From Hyphomicrobiales bacterium (GTDB taxonomy: Bacteria; Pseudomonadota; Alphaproteobacteria; Rhizobiales; Rhizobiaceae): 64,000 bases of DNA. The translations under genes and the position numbers were made by a program. Shown here one piece after another: positions 56,393 to 64,000 of the stretch (positions are counted from its first letter, which is position 1; each line of letters starts with the position of its first letter). The stretch lies in the NCBI GenBank assembly GCA_900473795.1, contig UCMT01000005.1:186001-250000 (forward strand), given 5' to 3'. Under the pieces are notes generated by a model. That model was not told the DNA's origin. It searched no databases and worked only from the letters and a program-made list of their open reading frames with translations.

Positions 56393-57379
56393 ATGACCCT
56401 CATCATCGACACAAGGACCGAACCGGAACGTGCATTGGCGACGGCCTGCGAAACGCTGGCCCAGGGCCTGCCGGTCGCGATCCCGACGGAGACGGTCTAT
56501 GGCCTGGCGGCCGACGCGACGAACCCGGATGCCATCAGCCGCATCTACGAAATGAAGGGCCGCCCGCGCTTCAACCCGCTGATCTGCCATGTCGCCGACT
56601 TCGACATGGCCCGACGTTATGTCGACTTCGATCCGATCTCGCTCAAGCTGGCGCAAGCCTTCTGGCCGGGACCGTTGACGCTGGTCCTGCCGACGAGGCC
56701 GCAGAGCGGCATTCATCCGCTTGCCTCCGCCGGTCTCGACACGCTCGGCATCCGCATGCCGGAAGGTTTTTCACGCTCCGTGATCGAACGCTATGGCAAG
56801 CCGCTGGCGGCCCCGAGCGCCAACACCTCCGGCAAGATCAGCCCCACCAGCGCCGAACATGTCGCCGCCGATCTCGGCGGCAAGCTGGCGCTGATCCTTG
56901 ATGCCGGGCCGGCCGAAATCGGCCTGGAATCGACGATCATCAAGGTCGACGGCGACGAAATCCGACTGTTGCGTCCGGGCGGGCTTGACGTCGCCGACAT
57001 CGAGAAACTGACCGGCAAGACCGTGCTGCGCCCGGAAACCGCAGGTGCCGCGATCGAGGCGCCGGGCATGCTCGCCTCTCATTATGCACCGGCGGCGGCG
57101 GTGCGGCTGAACGCGGCGGATGTAAAGCCGGGCGAGGTACTGATCCGGTTCGGCGGCAAGACTTTAGCGGGCGAGGAAAATGCCGCTTTGGTTCTCGATC
57201 TCAGTCCCTCCGGCGATTTGCGCGAGGCAGCCGCCAACCTGTTCGCCTATATGAAGAAAGCGGACGCTTCGGGCGCTGCGACGATCGCCTTCGGCGCCAT
57301 TCCGAATGCGGGGCTGGGCGAAGCGATCATCGACCGGATCGAACGCGCAGCAGCCCCGAGAGGCGGCGCCGAAGCATGA
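56393..57379 (+). CDS. L-threonylcarbamoyladenylate synthase (Sua5/TsaC type)
   Basis: 328 residues. It makes threonylcarbamoyl-AMP for the universal t6A tRNA modification. The N-terminal YrdC domain has LPVAIPTETVYGLAADATNP near 27, KGRPRFNPLICHV near 55 and SANTSGKISPTSAEHVA near 143. The C-terminal Sua5 domain (from about 205) shows LASHYAPAAAVRLN. The length therefore makes it Sua5-type rather than short TsaC. The start follows GGAAGCTGG. Confidence 0.94.
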   Translation: MTLIIDTRTEPERALATACETLAQGLPVAIPTETVYGLAADATNPDAISRIYEMKGRPRFNPLICHVADFDMARRYVDFDPISLKLAQAFWPGPLTLVLPTRPQSGIHPLASAGLDTLGIRMPEGFSRSVIERYGKPLAAPSANTSGKISPTSAEHVAADLGGKLALILDAGPAEIGLESTIIKVDGDEIRLLRPGGLDVADIEKLTGKTVLRPETAGAAIEAPGMLASHYAPAAAVRLNAADVKPGEVLIRFGGKTLAGEENAALVLDLSPSGDLREAAANLFAYMKKADASGAATIAFGAIPNAGLGEAIIDRIERAAAPRGGAEA

Positions 57380-57393
57380 ATCTTCGCCCGAAA

Positions 57394-57660
57394 TACCCCC
57401 CTCTGCCCTGCCGGGCATCTCCCCCTGAAGGGGGGAGATTGCGACAAGCTCCCTCTTCTCCCCGGCGGGGAGAAGTGCCGAGCGTATGCGAGGCGATGAG
57501 GGGGGATTCTCGGCGATTTCGACGCCAGCCGCCCCCCTCATCCGGCGCTTCGCGCCACCTTCTCCCCGCCGGGGAGAAGAGGCAGCACGCCGCAAATCCA
57601 TATGCGATAGCCCCCCCCTTGATGGGGAGATGTCACGGAGTGACCGAGGAGGGTGACGCA
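57394..57660. repeat. Nested inverted palindromic mosaic element
   Basis: An outer pair and an inner pair of repeats are arranged A-B-B'-A'. The inner copies at about 57452-57508 and 57528-57582 share CTTCTCCCCGGCGGGGAGAAG (as reverse complement in the second) followed by a variable hairpin and GATGAGGGGGG. The outer copies at about 57394-57440 and 57610-57658 share GGGGAGATG, a variable hairpin and GAGG(G). Such mosaic palindromes resemble the rhizobial RIME type. They fill the region between the Sua5 and oxidase genes and do not code. Confidence 0.75.
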
Positions 57661-57683
57661 GCTACCAGCAAGGTATCGACCTT

Positions 57684-59114
57684 ATGACGCACACCATCCC
57701 CTCCCCCGACCTCATCGCCCGCTTTGCCGCCATCGTCGGCGACCGCAACGCGCTGACCGATCAAACCGACATCGCCCCCTATCTCGTCGAATCCCGCGGC
57801 CTCTACAAGGGCGACACACCGCTTGTGCTGAAGCCCGGCAGCGTCGGCGAAGTATCGCAAATCCTCAAGCTCGCCAGCGAAACCGGTGCCGCGATCGTGC
57901 CGCAGGGAGGCAATACCGGCCATGTGGCGGGTCAGATCCCGCGCACTGGTGCTGCCGATATCGTTCTGTCACTGGAACGGCTGAACCGCATCCGCGACAT
58001 CGACCCGGTCGGCAATGTGATCGTCGCCGACGCGGGCTGCATCCTTGCCGATATCCAGACCGCGGCGGAGGCGCACAACCGCCTGTTTCCGCTGTCGCTC
58101 GGCTCGGAAGGTTCCTGCCGGATCGGCGGCAATCTCTCGACCAATGCCGGCGGCACCGACGTGCTTGCCTATGGCAACATGCGGCAACTGTGCCTCGGCC
58201 TCGAAGTCGTTCTTCCGACCGGCGAAATCTGGGACGGGCTGCGGCGGCTGAAGAAGGACAATACCGGCTACGATCTGCGCGACCTGTTCATCGGCGCCGA
58301 GGGCACGCTGGGCGTCATCACCGGCGCCGTCTTGAAACTCTTTCCGCGACCGCTCGGCCATCAGGTGGCCTTTGCCGGCCTGAAAAGCGTTGCCGATGCG
58401 CTTGCCCTCTTCGACAAGGCATCGAGCCTCTGCGGCCCCGCCCTGACCGGCTTCGAACTGATGCCGCGGCTCGGCGTCGAGTTCACCGCGAAGCACATTC
58501 CGGGCGTTCGCGACCCGCTGGACACGGCGCATGCCTGGTATGCGCTGATCGACATTTCCACTTCCGATTCGGCGGAAACCGCCGAGCGTATGATGAGCGA
58601 ACTGCTGGAGACGGAGATTTCAGGCGGACTTGTCGAAAATGCCGTGGTGGCTGCCAACGAGGCCCAGCGAAAGAGCCTCTGGCACATGCGCGAAAGCATG
58701 TCGCAGGCGCAGAAGCCGGAGGGCGGCTCGATCAAGCATGACGTCTCGGTACCGGTATCGAGCATTCCGGCCTTCATGGCGGAGGCGGATGCCGCGGTAA
58801 TGGCGGCCATTCCCGGCGCCCGCATCTGCGCCTTCGGCCACATGGGCGACGGCAATATCCATTACAACATCTCCCAGCCGATCGGCGCCGACAAGGACAC
58901 CTTCCTTTCCCGCTGGCGCGAGATGAACGCGATCGTCCATGGTATCGTCATGAAATACAACGGCTCGATCTCGGCCGAGCACGGCATCGGCCAGCTGAAG
59001 CGCGACGAACTGGCCGAGGTGCGCTCGCCGATCGAAATCGAACTGATGCAGCGCATCAAGCACGCCTTCGACCCCGCCGGGATCATGAACCCGGACAAGG
59101 TGCTGAAGGCCTGA
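57684..59114 (+). CDS. FAD-linked oxidase / D-2-hydroxyacid dehydrogenase (GlcD-like)
   Basis: 476 residues. The N-terminal PCMH FAD-binding domain shows IVPQGGNTGHVAGQIPRTG near 72 and SLGSEGSCRIGGNLSTNAGG near 140. The C-terminal FAD-oxidase domain has metal-ligand and substrate residues in CAFGHMGDGNIHYN near 383 and ISAEHGIGQLKRDELAEV near 430. This is the D-2-hydroxyglutarate/D-lactate dehydrogenase group. Substrate is not fixed by these motifs. The ATG at 57684 follows AAGG; the palindromic element lies just upstream. Confidence 0.92.
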   Translation: MTHTIPSPDLIARFAAIVGDRNALTDQTDIAPYLVESRGLYKGDTPLVLKPGSVGEVSQILKLASETGAAIVPQGGNTGHVAGQIPRTGAADIVLSLERLNRIRDIDPVGNVIVADAGCILADIQTAAEAHNRLFPLSLGSEGSCRIGGNLSTNAGGTDVLAYGNMRQLCLGLEVVLPTGEIWDGLRRLKKDNTGYDLRDLFIGAEGTLGVITGAVLKLFPRPLGHQVAFAGLKSVADALALFDKASSLCGPALTGFELMPRLGVEFTAKHIPGVRDPLDTAHAWYALIDISTSDSAETAERMMSELLETEISGGLVENAVVAANEAQRKSLWHMRESMSQAQKPEGGSIKHDVSVPVSSIPAFMAEADAAVMAAIPGARICAFGHMGDGNIHYNISQPIGADKDTFLSRWREMNAIVHGIVMKYNGSISAEHGIGQLKRDELAEVRSPIEIELMQRIKHAFDPAGIMNPDKVLKA

Positions 59115-59120
59115 CGATGA

Positions 59121-61427
59121 TCAGGCTCCGCCGGTGCGCAACTGCGTGAGGCTGAGGAGAGTATCGGCGCTGATGCCGGTGCTCGTGCTGCCCGACAGGA
59201 TCACTTCCGCCGGTGAAACATCGGTATTGTTCTCGACGTCATAAAGCGCGGTGAAGCGCAGGAGCAGCTTTTCCAGTTTTTCCGGATCGTGCAGGTCTTC
59301 GATATCGAGGACCCGGTTGATGTAGTCGTACTGCACGTCCACATCGGCGCTCGACATTTCTTCCGGAATGCTGAAGGTCGTCTGGATGACCTGCAGCAGA
59401 GCGCTGTCGGCCAAGAGATCGTAAGCCGTACTGACGCCGGAGGCCATGCGGCGGAAGTAGAGCGCAAGGCGCACGCCGGCATTCTCCTCGCCCTCCTGCT
59501 CTTCCAGTGTCTGGTTGAGGTAGAGATCCTCTGTCTCGAGCAGGCCACGCTTGGTCTGTATCCCCTCCGTCGGTTTTGCCAGGTTGCCTTCGCTGTCGAA
59601 ATTGTAGGAGGTGACAATTTGCTTGAAGATTGTCGTGTCCGGCTCGGTATTGATGAAGCTCTTGGAATCGTCGATGTCGGATTCGAACATCTGCCGGACA
59701 TAGTCCGTGGTGTACTCCTCCGGATCGAGACTGGCGGCGACGAGAATGAAATCGACCAGGCGCCGGTTCGAAAGCAGATCGTCCAGAGATTCGATCTTTT
59801 CGATCTCGGCGCTGTAGTATTTCGATTCCTCCGTTGCCTTGGTCTTGTCTTCCTCCGTGCCGAAGCGGCTCTTCTCGACGACATAGGACTTGGCGGTGTT
59901 AAGGATTTCGGATTCCGACTGCGCCAGCATCGGCACGCCGAGCGTCCCGTCCGTGTCGATATTGAACGCCTTGGCCAGTTCGACGTAACGTTCGTCCTTC
60001 AACGTATAGACATAGCTTTTCGGATCGGTGAGGTCGCTGGTCAGCACCTTCTTCAGCTTGCGCGTCGTATCGCCCTCATTCTCAAGCCCGACCGCTGTCA
60101 GCGCCAGCTTCATGATCTTGGTGTCGGCAAGCAGGTCGTCGACATCCGTCACGACACCGATCAGGGTTTTGTAGGAGGCAATCAGGCTCTCGTCGGCGGC
60201 ATCGTCGACGTCGTTATAGTGTGTCATCCAGTAAGCGGACGTTGTCGTCATCTGCGCCGTCGTCTGCGCCGTGTCTCCCGATGCGAGCGTCCCGTCCGTC
60301 TGGAAGTTGAACGCTGCGGCGAGCTCCTTGTAAGCGGCGTTGTACTCGCCACCCTGCGTATTGGCATAGCTCGTCGAATCGCTGAGATCGCTGGTCAGTA
60401 TGTTCTCCATCGTCGACGTCAAAAGGCTCGACGGCAGGCCGTAGGCGACGCGGATATAGGCGAACAACCGGCTGTTGCTCAGAATATCGTCGACCGAGGT
60501 GATGCTCCCGATCGTCGATTCATAATATTCCTTGCTGAGCTGGGCAGCGGCGGACGAAAGCCGCGGCTGCGCGAAGGCATAGGCTTCGTTGACCGACGCC
60601 TTCTGGGTGTCGGTCATTGGCAGGTCGCCTGTCGCCAGCGTTCCGTCGTCCTGAAAATTGAAAGCGGCGGCAAGCGGCGTATAGTCCGGGGCGTTGCTGA
60701 TCGCCGACTGGTACTGCGCGATCAGCTTGCTTGCGGCACTGGTGCTGTCGGCCAGATCCGCGGCGGACGCGCTGGCTTTGACGGCGTCGATCTTGTCCTG
60801 GTATCCCTGCTTGTAGGCCGCCGCTTCCGTATTCACGTAGCTGGTCGAGTCGCTGACGTCGCTCGTCACCACCCCTTTGAAATGCGCATAGGACATATAG
60901 TCCGGGTCGAAGCCGAGCGCGGTCAGGACGTAATTCTTAAGCTTCTCGTTCTGCCAGAGCTGATCAACGGTCGTGACCGTGTCGATGGCTGCGTTAAAAT
61001 AGTTCGTGTCGTCCGTGACTGCGTCATCAAGGTTGGTGATGCTCTGGCTGTAGAGGCCGATAAGAGCATCCTCCTGTGCATCACTTTGGACCACCTCCGT
61101 GGATTGCGAAAAGCTGAAGGCCAACGCAAAATTGCGGTAGCGTTCGTCCGTCAGCATGTTGGCGTAACTGCTGTCGTCGGTGAGATCGCTTTCCAGGACC
61201 TTGCGCATGAAGGCAGTCGCATAGGTCATGTCTTCGAGACCGTGCGCCTTCATGGCATAGGAATAGAGCCGGTAGTCGTCGAGGAACTCGTCCACCGACG
61301 TGACCTTGCCGATATTCTCCTTGTAGTACTCGGTTTCGCGGGCAACCAGCGTCTGCTCGGCAGTGCGACGAAGGCTCGTCTTCATATCGCGGGTGATGAG
61401 GTTGTAGTCGATATAGGTGGAAACCAT
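59121..61427 (-). CDS. Large DUF1217 multi-repeat protein (flagellum-associated family)
   Basis: 768 residues built of six DUF1217-type repeats of about 110-160 residues, opening near residues 32, 144, 302, 419, 538 and 665. Each has an alpha-helical core with a G/E-x-V-T-S-V-D-D-L-L-like motif (GKVTSVDEFL, DTVTTVDQLW, GSITSVDDIL, GVVTDVDDLL, EKIESLDDLL). A later S-D-L/V-x-D-x-x-S-Y segment occurs in the first five (SDLTDDSSY, SDVSDSTSY, SDLSDSTSY). Family members occur in rhizobial flagellar clusters, but no flagellar gene is near. ATG 61427 (MVSTYIDYNLITRD) is the family start. Confidence 0.85.
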   Translation of the reverse strand: MVSTYIDYNLITRDMKTSLRRTAEQTLVARETEYYKENIGKVTSVDEFLDDYRLYSYAMKAHGLEDMTYATAFMRKVLESDLTDDSSYANMLTDERYRNFALAFSFSQSTEVVQSDAQEDALIGLYSQSITNLDDAVTDDTNYFNAAIDTVTTVDQLWQNEKLKNYVLTALGFDPDYMSYAHFKGVVTSDVSDSTSYVNTEAAAYKQGYQDKIDAVKASASAADLADSTSAASKLIAQYQSAISNAPDYTPLAAAFNFQDDGTLATGDLPMTDTQKASVNEAYAFAQPRLSSAAAQLSKEYYESTIGSITSVDDILSNSRLFAYIRVAYGLPSSLLTSTMENILTSDLSDSTSYANTQGGEYNAAYKELAAAFNFQTDGTLASGDTAQTTAQMTTTSAYWMTHYNDVDDAADESLIASYKTLIGVVTDVDDLLADTKIMKLALTAVGLENEGDTTRKLKKVLTSDLTDPKSYVYTLKDERYVELAKAFNIDTDGTLGVPMLAQSESEILNTAKSYVVEKSRFGTEEDKTKATEESKYYSAEIEKIESLDDLLSNRRLVDFILVAASLDPEEYTTDYVRQMFESDIDDSKSFINTEPDTTIFKQIVTSYNFDSEGNLAKPTEGIQTKRGLLETEDLYLNQTLEEQEGEENAGVRLALYFRRMASGVSTAYDLLADSALLQVIQTTFSIPEEMSSADVDVQYDYINRVLDIEDLHDPEKLEKLLLRFTALYDVENNTDVSPAEVILSGSTSTGISADTLLSLTQLRTGGA

Positions 61428-61775
61428 TGCCGTTCTGCCGATCGCCTGAATTGCCTGACGGAATGCTGTCCGGACGGACGCAATGCCGCGAGGTGCGGCC
61501 ATAATCTGCGGCACCATCGCCTTTCAGCCTTGCGCGTGGCTTTTCCACGGGGCCTGCCCGCTCTGCCGGCGGATCGGCAAAATGCCGCCGATTTTCTTCA
61601 GATTTGGGAAACCCTACCGCGTTGGTCTTTGCTAACCATCAGGAAATGCAAAGTTTTTTAACTGCAATTTTTAAGCGGTCTCAAACGGCCGCCGCCTATG
61701 CTCCAGCCATAGAGGACGAAAAGTCCCGACGAGAAGACCGGAAACCGGCTCTCAAGGAAAACAAGGGCGATTGAA
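61428..61775. other. Intergenic region between divergent genes
   Basis: These 348 bp separate the DUF1217 gene from a divergent small gene. An AT-rich stretch at about 61640-61680 is a likely promoter site. No coding signal or structured RNA was recognised. Confidence 0.5.
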
Positions 61776-62342
61776 ATGCTGAAGACACTTTCCCAACCGG
61801 CTTGGGTTGAAACCACGCTGCGACTGGATCCGAAACGCTTCCCTCAGCAGGCAAGCTACAGCTTGCATGGACAGTCAAGCAATGTCACCATCAGTCTGGA
61901 TGAGCGCGGAGCGGTGTTGCGCAAGGTCCTGCCCTCAAGCGGACTGCCTCTCTCAATCGCGCTGCCGGCACGCGCCTTCAAGGGCGTTGCGGCCCGCGCG
62001 ATAGACCATGGAGACGGAGAAGTAACCGTGACGCTGGAACTTCATCATGACGACCCGGATCTCTGCATCCCGCTTCTCGTCGCCCATGACCTCTCCGACA
62101 TCGCCGCCGATTGGCGTGCATGGTCGGAAGCCTACCGCACCCCGATGCTGATGGTGGAGGCCGATGGCGTTGCCCGGCCGCTGGAAGAGCATCTCGGCGA
62201 AGTTCGCACCCGAGAGATCAAGCCGCGCCGCCGCCATTCGCTTTTCAACGATCGCCGCCCGCGCTTCCTGATGCGCCGCTCGAGCCGCAGCCTCGGGGTC
62301 AACATGAAGATCGACGGCCGGGAAATTATCGCCCGCAACTGA
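61776..62342 (+). CDS. Conserved rhizobial protein (possibly DUF6101)
   Basis: 188 residues. A beta-rich N-terminal part (LDPKRFPQQASYSLHGQ; VTISLDERGAVLRKVLPSSG) continues with RAFKGVAARAIDHGDGEVTVTLELHH. A more acidic segment around DDPDLCIPLLVAHDLSDIAAD follows, and the tail is strongly basic (IKPRRRHSLFNDRRPRFLMRRSSR). No signal peptide. A PilZ-like or unknown fold is possible. A terminator with T tail follows at 62382. Family recognised only by resemblance. Confidence 0.65.
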   Translation: MLKTLSQPAWVETTLRLDPKRFPQQASYSLHGQSSNVTISLDERGAVLRKVLPSSGLPLSIALPARAFKGVAARAIDHGDGEVTVTLELHHDDPDLCIPLLVAHDLSDIAADWRAWSEAYRTPMLMVEADGVARPLEEHLGEVRTREIKPRRRHSLFNDRRPRFLMRRSSRSLGVNMKIDGREIIARN

Positions 62343-62381
62343 TTTTCGACACAATATCCGCGCGTTCCTCCAGTGCGAAAG

Positions 62382-62409
62382 ACCGGCTGTCCCTGCGGCC
62401 GGTTTTTTG
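62382..62409 (+). terminator. Intrinsic terminator after the 61776 gene
   Basis: A 6-bp stem ACCGGC / GCCGGT, extended through mismatches, is followed by TTTTTTG and further T-rich sequence, 40 bp after the stop. Confidence 0.8.
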
Positions 62410-62511
62410 TTTTTGTTTTCAGCCTGTTAGAGGTGATTCGAAAAACACGGCCGATGCCTTCTTGATGCCATACGCAGCCTGCACATTGCCGGCACCAGAA
62501 GGAGACGTCCC

Positions 62512-62604
62512 ATGCGCAAATTCATCCTTGCGGCGATCGCCGCCTTTTCCGCCCGCCTGGCCAAGAAGAAGAACAGCCGCGACACGGAACTAAGCTGGGC
62601 CTGA
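62512..62604 (+). CDS. 30-codon small basic protein with strong ribosome site
   Basis: The peptide starts MRKFILAAIAAFSARLAKKK and ends NSRDTELSWA, with hydrophobic residues in the first half and four lysines near the middle. An AAGGAGACG box lies 5 bp upstream of the ATG. It is bounded by a terminator at 62382-62409 upstream and a perfect terminator at 62631-62658 downstream, so it has its own transcript. A membrane-binding small peptide or a small RNA with a coding part are both possible. Confidence 0.6.
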   Translation: MRKFILAAIAAFSARLAKKKNSRDTELSWA

Positions 62605-62630
62605 AATTTCGTTTGCTGCGGTGGACCCTT

Positions 62631-62658
62631 GCCCTCCGGTGATCCGGAGGGCTTTTTT
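62631..62658 (+). terminator. Strong intrinsic terminator
   Basis: GCCCTCCGG / CCGGAGGGC, a perfect 9-bp stem with a TGAT loop, followed by TTTTTT. It overlaps the ubiA stop codon and belongs to the plus-strand unit carrying the 30-codon ORF. Confidence 0.93.
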
Positions 62659-63616
62659 ATAGCAGTCGCACCAGCAGCGCCGCCAACAATCCGCCAAAGA
62701 CGATCAACCCGACGACGCCGTTGAACTTGAACAGGGCAAGGCATTGTGACGCGTCATGAATGTCGAGCACCAGGATCTGGCAGAACAGCATGACGGCGGC
62801 GACCAGAAGGCCGACATAGGCCAGGAAGCCGGCGCCGGCGATGGCGAACGAGACACACAGCAGCAGGACCGTCAGGCCGTAGAGGGCGAATAGCCAGGGG
62901 CGCGGATGCTCGCCGAAGCGCCGCGCCGTTGAACGCACACCGATCAGTTCGTCGTCTTCCTTGTCCTGATAGGCATAGATGGTGTCGTAACCGACCGTCC
63001 AGGCGATCGCGCCCAGATAGAGGACGATCGCGGCCATTCCTACGCCGCCGAATTCCGCCGACCAGCCCATCAGCGCGCCCCAGGAAAAGGCAAGGCCGAG
63101 GAAAAATTGCGGCCAGTCGGTAAAGCGCTTCGCAAAGGGATAGACCGCGACGAAGACGAGCGAGAAGACGCCGAGAAAGATCGAAAAGCCGTTGAACTGC
63201 AGCAGCACGAGAAGACCGGCAAGCGTCTGCAGGACCATGAAGACCTTCGCCTGCAGCCGCGTGACGCGGCCCGACGGCAATGGCCGCGACCGGGTGCGCG
63301 CCACTTCCATGTCGATGTCGTGGTCGACAATGTCATTATAGGTGCAGCCTGCTCCGCGCATCGCGACGGCCCCGATGAAGAACAGCAACAGGTGAAAGGC
63401 GAAACGGCCGAAGGAGAAGGTTCCGGCCGAAGCCGCCGCGTTTGCCGCCAATCCCGCCGACCAGAAACACGGCCACATCAGCAATTGCCAGCCGATCGGC
63501 CGGTCCCAGCGGGCAAGCTGCGCATAGGGCCAAAGCGGCCGCGGCAGGACGCGGTAGACCCAATTGTTGGACGGGGCGTCATAGACACGCCCGGAATCGG
63601 CTGGACTGGTGCTCAT
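62657..63616 (-). CDS. ubiA: 4-hydroxybenzoate octaprenyltransferase
   Basis: 319-residue membrane prenyltransferase of ubiquinone biosynthesis; it attaches the polyprenyl chain to 4-hydroxybenzoate. Aspartate-rich motif 1 is in CTYNDIVDHDIDMEVARTRS near 90-109, with SRPLPSGRVTRLQA following, and motif 2 is in AWTVGYDTIYAYQDKEDDELIG in two parts near 207. Nine hydrophobic segments are expected. MSTSPADSGRVYDAP is a plausible start. Its stop overlaps the opposite-strand terminator, and it is upstream (minus strand) of no recognised partner. Confidence 0.95.
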   Translation of the reverse strand: MSTSPADSGRVYDAPSNNWVYRVLPRPLWPYAQLARWDRPIGWQLLMWPCFWSAGLAANAAASAGTFSFGRFAFHLLLFFIGAVAMRGAGCTYNDIVDHDIDMEVARTRSRPLPSGRVTRLQAKVFMVLQTLAGLLVLLQFNGFSIFLGVFSLVFVAVYPFAKRFTDWPQFFLGLAFSWGALMGWSAEFGGVGMAAIVLYLGAIAWTVGYDTIYAYQDKEDDELIGVRSTARRFGEHPRPWLFALYGLTVLLLCVSFAIAGAGFLAYVGLLVAAVMLFCQILVLDIHDASQCLALFKFNGVVGLIVFGGLLAALLVRLL

Positions 63617-63682
63617 GCCATGTGTTTGCCGCGCAAGGCGTCTGCGGTCAAGCGATCAGGAGCCGTCGTCGAGGGATGGCGT

Positions 63683-64000
63683 TCACTCCAGCGTGAAATC
63701 GAAGCGATAGGTTGCTGAAAGACCGACGAGGAACTGGTTGCGGCTGCCGCCTTCCTTGACGATGCTCGAATCCGCTGCAGGACCCATCAGCCGCTTGTAT
63801 TCGGCAAAGGCGCTGGTCTCGAGCTTCTCGGTCGCCTGCCAGGTGATGGCCGCGCCGGCGCCGACCGAATTCAGGCCGCCGGACGGGGTATATTTCGAGT
63901 AGCCGGACTTTGCGGCTTCCGACGAGCTCACCCCGTAAAAGGCATCGAAATAGTCGCTTGTCGCCGCCGACAGGCGGGGGCCGGCGGAGACACGCACATT
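63683..64000 (-). CDS. MipA/OmpV family outer-membrane protein, C-terminal part
   Basis: The gene enters from beyond the right edge of the window, so only the last 105 codons are visible. The sequence has alternating hydrophobic strands (VRVSAGPRLSAATSDYF; GLNSVGAGAAITWQATEKL; FLVGLSATYRFDFTLE) with an amphipathic beta-barrel pattern and the MipA/OmpV signature around YTPSGGLNSVG. It is probably an outer-membrane beta-barrel or a MltA-interacting scaffold. The frame is open through the window end; its start is not seen. Confidence 0.8.
   Translation of the reverse strand, partial: NVRVSAGPRLSAATSDYFDAFYGVSSSEAAKSGYSKYTPSGGLNSVGAGAAITWQATEKLETSAFAEYKRLMGPAADSSIVKEGGSRNQFLVGLSATYRFDFTLE

Noticed and set aside
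59289-61661. 790-codon plus-strand frame opposite the DUF1217 protein
   Set aside because: Antisense frame without a known domain; the minus frame shows regular repeats.

Overview
The window reads as a chromosomal segment of an alphaproteobacterium of the order Hyphomicrobiales, most likely Rhizobiaceae (Rhizobium, Agrobacterium or Ensifer relatives). The reasons are high GC, the ctaC-ctaD-ctaB-coxF-ctaG-ctaE cluster followed by ispH-thrB-rnhA, the BioMNY biotin transporter, alphaproteobacterial families (BA14K, DUF982, DUF1344, DUF1217, IalB, RT0821-type lipoprotein) and rhizobial-type intergenic palindromes. No rRNA, tRNA, CRISPR array, prophage or insertion sequence was recognised. Assignments come from reading motifs and family resemblance; no database search was run.

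Region 1 (1-10250): the 3' end of a DUF1194 gene, then a long minus-strand block encoding an aa3-type cytochrome c oxidase with its assembly factors (heme O synthase, CtaG, SURF1, DUF983, a 46-residue CoxF-like protein), then IspH, homoserine kinase and RNase HI. A perfect FNR/FixK-type box (TTGAT-N4-ATCAA) lies just upstream of ctaC.

Region 2 (10600-23900): an IalB-family protein, a pirin/isochorismatase-fold/LysR cluster, TldD, a polysaccharide deacetylase, PdxH, a surface lipoprotein, a CbpA-like DnaJ protein, FabI, a histidine phosphatase, a DUF1344 protein and a large GGDEF-EAL protein.

Region 3 (24000-38600): AroC and a RibB with a degenerate RibA-like domain; a small accessory island (two VOC proteins, a TetR regulator, a YcaQ-type DNA glycosylase); BioMNY; an HDAC-like hydrolase with XseB; a second pirin; Dxs; TlyA; and a TrmA/RumA-type RNA methyltransferase.

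Region 4 (38650-51400): a LysE exporter, a chemoreceptor, a PHB-depolymerase-like esterase, an enoyl-CoA hydratase with an acyl-CoA dehydrogenase (a LiuR-like palindrome upstream), a CorA-type transporter, a BA14K protein, a GH25 lysozyme followed by a secreted beta-helix/RTX-like repeat protein, a DUF982 protein and a 54-residue lipoprotein.

Region 5 (51490-64000): a two-gene Rieske oxygenase/reductase operon (glycine-betaine demethylase type) preceded by a clear cobalamin riboswitch; a protein with a degenerate GGDEF domain; a Sua5/TsaC protein; a nested palindromic mosaic; an FAD-linked oxidase; a six-repeat DUF1217 protein; a terminator-bounded 30-codon transcription unit; UbiA; and a partial MipA/OmpV outer-membrane protein. 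The cobalamin-riboswitch control of a Rieske demethylase operon is the most interesting lead.
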